A stretch of 44,008 bases of DNA, from contig JAFDGZ010000042.1 in assembly GCA_019309045.1 (NCBI GenBank), forward strand, positions 1-44,008, read 5' to 3'. Positions within the stretch are counted from its first letter, which is position 1; every line of letters starts with the position of its first letter. Below the pieces are notes generated by a model. The model saw only the letters and a list, made by a program, of their open reading frames with translations. It ran no database searches and had not been told where the DNA came from. A program made the translations under genes and the position numbers. This DNA is from Deltaproteobacteria bacterium (GTDB lineage: Bacteria; Desulfobacterota; Syntrophobacteria; BM002). Below are positions 40,255 to 44,008 of this stretch, piece by piece.

Positions 40255-42696
40255 ATGGCGAAGAAGTACAGGGAAGTGCCAGTAGCTGAACTTGCAGCCC
40301 GCATCGACCCCAAGGAACTCGGTTTCGAAACCACAGATAGCCTCTGTCCTCCTGAAGAAGGTGTGGTGGCGCAAGACAGAGCAATTCAGGCCATCAAGTT
40401 CGGCATGGGTATGAAAGACATTGATTACAATGTTTTTGTGGCTGGCGAGCCCAAGACCGGCCTCACCTATCTGGCCCGCACCTTTCTGGAAAAGACAGCC
40501 AAAGACGAACCCACGCCTCCGGACTGGTGTTATGTGTACAACTTCAAGGAACCGGACAGTCCCAAAGCACTCAGTCTGTCTGCTGGGCGGGGCAAGGAAT
40601 TGAAGAAGAGTATGGAGCAATTTGTCCATACTCTCCAGGCAAAAATTCCCGAAGTGTTCGACAGCGATGATTACCGGGCCAAAGAGGCCGAGGTGCACCA
40701 GGCATTTGAAAAGAAACGGCGGGAACTCATCGACGAACTGGCTGCCAAGGCGAAAGAAGAGGGTTTCATTCTGCAGTTTTCCCAGGTGGGAATGGTGATC
40801 GTTCCAGCCAGGGAAGACGGCCAGCCAATGTCTCAGGAAGATCTCAGCCAGCTGCCCGACGAGGAGAAAAAGAGTCTGCGGGAAAAGAGCGATCAACTAC
40901 AGAAGGAGATGAGCGAGGCCATCAAGGAGATTCGCAAGGCGGAGGCTGCCTTTCGCGAGAAGCACAGCAAGCTGGATGCAGAAATCGCCATGTACGTGGT
41001 GGGCCATCTCATGGAGACTCTGGAAGAACAGTTCAAAGAAGAAAAGGATGTGCTCGAATATCTCAAGGAGGTGCAGGAAGATATTCTTGAAAATATCGAC
41101 GACTTCAAGAAAAAGCCCGAGCAGCAACAGCAGCAGCCAGCTCCGTTTCCACAGCCCCCCAAGGAAGTTACCATGCGCAAGTACGATGTCAATGTATTGA
41201 TCGACAACTCGGAAACCAGGGGGGCGCCGGTAATCATCGAGTCCAATCCCAGCTATCCCAATCTTTTCGGCAGCATTGAGCGGCAGGCCTATTTTGGGGC
41301 TCTGTTCACCGATTTTACCATGATAAAGCCCGGGGCGCTGCACAAGGCCAACGGCGGCTACCTGGTGATGAAAGCCCTGGACCTGCTCAAGTACTGGATT
41401 TCCTGGGAAGCTCTCAAGAGAGCCGTAAAAGACGGTGAAATAAAGATTGAAGACCTCGGTGAACTGTATGGCATATTCAGCACCCGCACCTTGAAGCCGA
41501 CGCCAATCCCGCTCAAAGTAAAGCTGGTGCTGACCGGCGACGCCTATCTATACCAGCTGCTTTACACCTATGACGATCGTTTTCCGAAGATGTTCAAGGT
41601 GAAGGCCCACCTGGACACTGAAGTTGATCACACCGCTGATATGTTGAAGCAGTGTGCCTGCGTCATGTCCAAGTTCTGCGGTGAGCAGAAGCTCCGCCAT
41701 GTCACCAGCGATGGAGTGGCCAGAGTGCTCGAGCACAGCATGGAACTCACCGGTGACAGGGAGAAGCTCACTCTGAAACTGGGCGATGTCAGCGACCTGC
41801 TCAAAGAGGCCAATTATTATGCTGGACTCGATGGCGCCGAGTTCATAAACCGCAGCCACGTGCAGACAGCCATCGACAACAAGATATACCGGGCCAATCT
41901 GTATGAAGAGAAGGTGCAGGAGCTGGTCAAGAAAGATATTTTCTGGGTGGAGACTGACGGCTACAAGGTAGGCCAGGTAAATGGCCTGTCCATTCTGCAA
42001 ACAGGCGACCACGTGTTCGGCAAACCGAGCCGCATTACGGCCACGATCGCCCTGGGCAAGGAAGGGATAGTGGATATCGACCGGGAGGCGAAACTGAGCG
42101 GCAATATTCACACCAAAGGCGTCATGATCCTCACCTCTTTCCTTCGGGAGAAGTTTGCCCAGGACAAGCCGCTGAGCCTGTCGGCGAGTCTCTGTTTCGA
42201 GCAGAGCTACGGCATGATTGATGGCGACAGTGCTTCCAGCACTGAACTCTACGTGCTGCTCTCTGCCATATCTGGAGTGCCCATTTTTCAGGGGATTGCC
42301 GTTACCGGCTCGGTGAGCCAGAAGGGTGAGATCCAGCCCATCGGTGGAGTTACCAGGAAGATTGAAGGGTTTTTCGAAATCTGCAAGCACAAAGGACTCA
42401 CCGGTGCCCAGGGGGTGCTGATCCCTGAAAAGAACGTCAAGAATCTTATGCTCAAGCAAGAAGTTGTGGAGGCGGTGGAGAAGGGTCAGTTCCATATTTA
42501 CCCGATCTCAACCATTGAGGAAGGCATCGAGATTCTCACCGGTGTGGAGGCAGGAGTCCGCCAGGAAGACGGCACCTATCCTGAAGGTACGGTCTTTCGC
42601 AAAGTCGACGACAAGCTGCGAGAGATGGCCGAGATGGCAAAAGAATTCGGCAAGGGCAGGGAAGAGGAAGAAAAGAAGAAAAACGAAGAGAACTGA
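40255..42696 (+). CDS. Lon-related ATP-dependent protease (AAA_32/LonB-type)
   Basis: An 813-residue protein: N-terminal AAA-like region, a long Glu/Lys-rich helical insertion (about 125-310), further AAA parts, and a C-terminal Lon protease domain. The catalytic dyad is Ser659 in Asp-Gly-Asp-Ser-Ala-Ser-Ser and Lys702 in Thr-Arg-Lys-Ile, spaced 43 residues, as in E. coli Lon. The Walker A region reads Gly-Glu-Pro-Lys-Thr-Gly-Leu-Thr (64-71): the invariant Lys is Leu, so ATP hydrolysis may be weak or absent, as seen in some members of this family. GGAG lies before the ATG. It was not possible to tell it from LonC by eye. Confidence 0.93.
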   Translation: MAKKYREVPVAELAARIDPKELGFETTDSLCPPEEGVVAQDRAIQAIKFGMGMKDIDYNVFVAGEPKTGLTYLARTFLEKTAKDEPTPPDWCYVYNFKEPDSPKALSLSAGRGKELKKSMEQFVHTLQAKIPEVFDSDDYRAKEAEVHQAFEKKRRELIDELAAKAKEEGFILQFSQVGMVIVPAREDGQPMSQEDLSQLPDEEKKSLREKSDQLQKEMSEAIKEIRKAEAAFREKHSKLDAEIAMYVVGHLMETLEEQFKEEKDVLEYLKEVQEDILENIDDFKKKPEQQQQQPAPFPQPPKEVTMRKYDVNVLIDNSETRGAPVIIESNPSYPNLFGSIERQAYFGALFTDFTMIKPGALHKANGGYLVMKALDLLKYWISWEALKRAVKDGEIKIEDLGELYGIFSTRTLKPTPIPLKVKLVLTGDAYLYQLLYTYDDRFPKMFKVKAHLDTEVDHTADMLKQCACVMSKFCGEQKLRHVTSDGVARVLEHSMELTGDREKLTLKLGDVSDLLKEANYYAGLDGAEFINRSHVQTAIDNKIYRANLYEEKVQELVKKDIFWVETDGYKVGQVNGLSILQTGDHVFGKPSRITATIALGKEGIVDIDREAKLSGNIHTKGVMILTSFLREKFAQDKPLSLSASLCFEQSYGMIDGDSASSTELYVLLSAISGVPIFQGIAVTGSVSQKGEIQPIGGVTRKIEGFFEICKHKGLTGAQGVLIPEKNVKNLMLKQEVVEAVEKGQFHIYPISTIEEGIEILTGVEAGVRQEDGTYPEGTVFRKVDDKLREMAEMAKEFGKGREEEEKKKNEEN

Positions 42697-42745
42697 AGGC
42701 GCCAGCTGGGACTGCTTGCCTGGAAAGCACGAGGGCGAAAACCTT

Positions 42746-43261
42746 ATGGCTCGAATTATCTATAATTTAGAGTCATATAGCAAGGGCTTCTACCACATCT
42801 ACACTGACCTTGATTTCTGGGACGCCCGCAAGATTCTCAAAGGCCTTGCCAATGTGAAGCGTAATTTCGGTCAGTCTCCCTCGGGGGACGAGTATCCCAC
42901 ACAGGTGATCGTTGAAGACCTGAGTCCGGCGCGGAAGAAGGAAATTGAAAGAAGACTCAAGCGGGCCATTGCTTCGCCGCCGCGGCACCTTATTGTGCAG
43001 GAGATAATTTTTTCAGGCAAATTCGAATTCGACTGGACCAGATACTACCCGAGCCGCTGGTCGCCAGCCAGGGCTCTGTTCTTCACCCGCAAGCGGCTGC
43101 CAATGAATCAGCCGGTTATAAGCAGCCGCTACAAGTGGGTCGAACTCTCCATCCAGGGCAGCACCATCACTATTGTGCAGCACAGAGGCGTGCCGCCCAA
43201 GGACACGGATGAGCGGCAGAGCCGGAAAGATGCCTCCACCATGGGACCGTCCTGTTTCTAA
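42746..43261 (+). CDS. Hypothetical protein
   Basis: A 171-residue basic protein without recognised family, membrane helix or signal. GAGGG lies about 10 bases before ATG 42746, and the gene follows the Lon-related gene by 49 bases, so it may be in the same operon. It has several conserved-looking aromatic/charged stretches (Phe-Tyr-His-Ile-Tyr-Thr-Asp, Phe-Asp-Trp-Thr-Arg-Tyr-Tyr-Pro). It could be a small partner or substrate of the protease, but that is only inferred from position. Confidence 0.65.
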   Translation: MARIIYNLESYSKGFYHIYTDLDFWDARKILKGLANVKRNFGQSPSGDEYPTQVIVEDLSPARKKEIERRLKRAIASPPRHLIVQEIIFSGKFEFDWTRYYPSRWSPARALFFTRKRLPMNQPVISSRYKWVELSIQGSTITIVQHRGVPPKDTDERQSRKDASTMGPSCF

Positions 43262-43676
43262 CCAGCGAGGGCGGTGAATCACCGGGCAACAGGGAGTAGG
43301 CGTGACAGGGGATTGGCCAGGGCCAGGGATACGAGGCCCGTTTCGGCTCTCGGCCACGGCTTTCGGCTTTTCCTTCGTTGCTGTGCCCCGTTCAGTTTCG
43401 CGGCAACATGCCGCTGCTACGATTATCGGCCAGGGCCAGAGTTAGGAGACACGGTAAATTACTGGGCACCAGGCAGTAAGCAGTGGGACTCATTTTTTGG
43501 ACACGTAGCCTAGAACCGTAGCGGAAACGGGCTTCGTAGCCGTAGCCCCTCTGACGTGTAGGGTTACGAGGCCCGTTGAACTACTAGGCACCAGGCAGTG
43601 AGCAGTAAGCACTGGGACACATCAGCGTGAACCGGTGCCTGATGGGCAAAATATAGATGTGCAAGGAGAAACGGAG
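43262..43676. repeat. Repeat-bearing gap
   Basis: A 415-base stretch without a gene. The pattern GGCACCAGGCAGTRAGCAGT occurs near 43467 and 43587, ACGAGGCCCGTT near 43331 and 43567, and GGCGTGACAGGGGATTG at 43298 is shared with 37607. No promoter or RNA was recognised. Confidence 0.6.
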
Positions 43677-43967
43677 ATGACCGATGCGGATGTGGTCAGC
43701 CGCCTGCGGCAGCTGTACCACCTGTACAAAGAACACGCTGACAATCAGAACCTGGACACCCTCAAGGAGAGGAACAAACTCCACCTGGAACTGAGCGACA
43801 AATTCACAGCCCTGAAGCCGTATATAAAGAAGCACTCCAGGCTTCAGTGGTACGAGCCGGTGTACACCTATGCCATCTCAGGCAACCTGGAGTATATCGA
43901 AGAGGTGAGAAAAGATCTGAGCCACATCGTGCAACAGATCAATGACCAGCTGACGAAAAAGACATAG
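43677..43967 (+). CDS. Hypothetical helical protein
   Basis: A 96-residue, highly charged, mostly helical protein (Leu/Lys/Glu-rich), possibly coiled coil in its first half. No family recognised. ATG 43677 is preceded by AAGGAGAAACGGAG, a strong ribosome-binding region, so translation is well supported. It lies alone after a repeat-rich gap; the downstream neighbour is outside the window. Confidence 0.7.
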   Translation: MTDADVVSRLRQLYHLYKEHADNQNLDTLKERNKLHLELSDKFTALKPYIKKHSRLQWYEPVYTYAISGNLEYIEEVRKDLSHIVQQINDQLTKKT

Positions 43968-43977
43968 AGAATTGACG

Positions 43978-44008
43978 GGCGCAGGCGCACAGGTTTCGGC
44001 CACGGCTT
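43978..44008 (+). repeat. Start of a GGCGCA-type repeat at the window edge
   Basis: GGGCGCAGGCGCACAGG resembles the GGCGCAN heptamer family, followed by TTTCGGCCACGGCTT, also present near 43351. It is cut by the window end. Confidence 0.5.

Overview
The window looks like chromosomal DNA of an anaerobic, GC-rich Desulfobacterota-type (deltaproteobacterial) organism, probably a sulfate reducer or syntroph. This is inferred from the heterodisulfide-reductase (Hdr)/MvhD gene families, in-frame UGA (selenocysteine) codons in four of those genes, a sigma54/NtrC-type two-component system, a type II secretion gsp set with PilM-like GspL, and abundant short intergenic tandem repeats. No rRNA, tRNA, CRISPR array or transposase was seen.

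Layout. 1-4.1 kb: end of a type II secretion operon (gspK-L-M-N). 4.1-6.1 kb: a four-helix-bundle gene between inverted repeat arrays, era (minus strand) and a small unknown gene. 6.2-11.3 kb: a Ser/Thr phospho-signalling module (small protein, PP2C phosphatase, double-FHA protein, DUF4388/PATAN protein, membrane Ser/Thr kinase). 11.3-15.3 kb: a radical SAM protein, rnc, pyrR behind a sigma70 promoter with a possible attenuator, and a second four-helix-bundle gene, all separated by repeat arrays. 15.3-28.9 kb (all minus strand): a very large Hdr/Mvh electron-transfer locus. 29.2-34.4 kb: PAS histidine kinase, NtrC-family regulator, archaemetzincin, then a GcvH-like Cys-rich protein with a sigma54 promoter and an upstream palindrome. 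34.4-44 kb: two small minus-strand genes, sucC-sucD, several small unknown genes, a TIM-barrel sugar isomerase-like protein, a KH protein and a Lon-related protease.

The Hdr locus is the centrepiece. In transcription order it holds cluster A, a 1481-residue fused HdrA-GltD-HdrA protein, MvhD and an HdrD-like protein. Cluster B follows: HdrA, a second HdrA, MvhD with a winged-helix-like tail, a HdrA/GltD protein without the selenocysteine motif, and a separate HdrA C-terminal piece. Four genes (both full HdrA N-terminal modules and both MvhD) are interrupted by UGA exactly where relatives carry Cys, each with a hairpin just downstream that can serve as a bacterial SECIS. Translating only to the first stop would truncate or mis-start all four. 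The expected role is flavin-based electron bifurcation/confurcation between NAD(P)H, ferredoxin and a disulfide or acyl-CoA-type partner; the physiological partner is not visible.

Intergenic DNA is unusually repeat-rich. Two heptamer families (GGCGCAN-like and GATAACY-like) recur in a fixed relative order and orientation as a composite element, and both four-helix-bundle genes sit between inverted copies of such arrays. Period-8 arrays, REP-like hairpins, 30-bp and about 65-bp direct repeats also occur.
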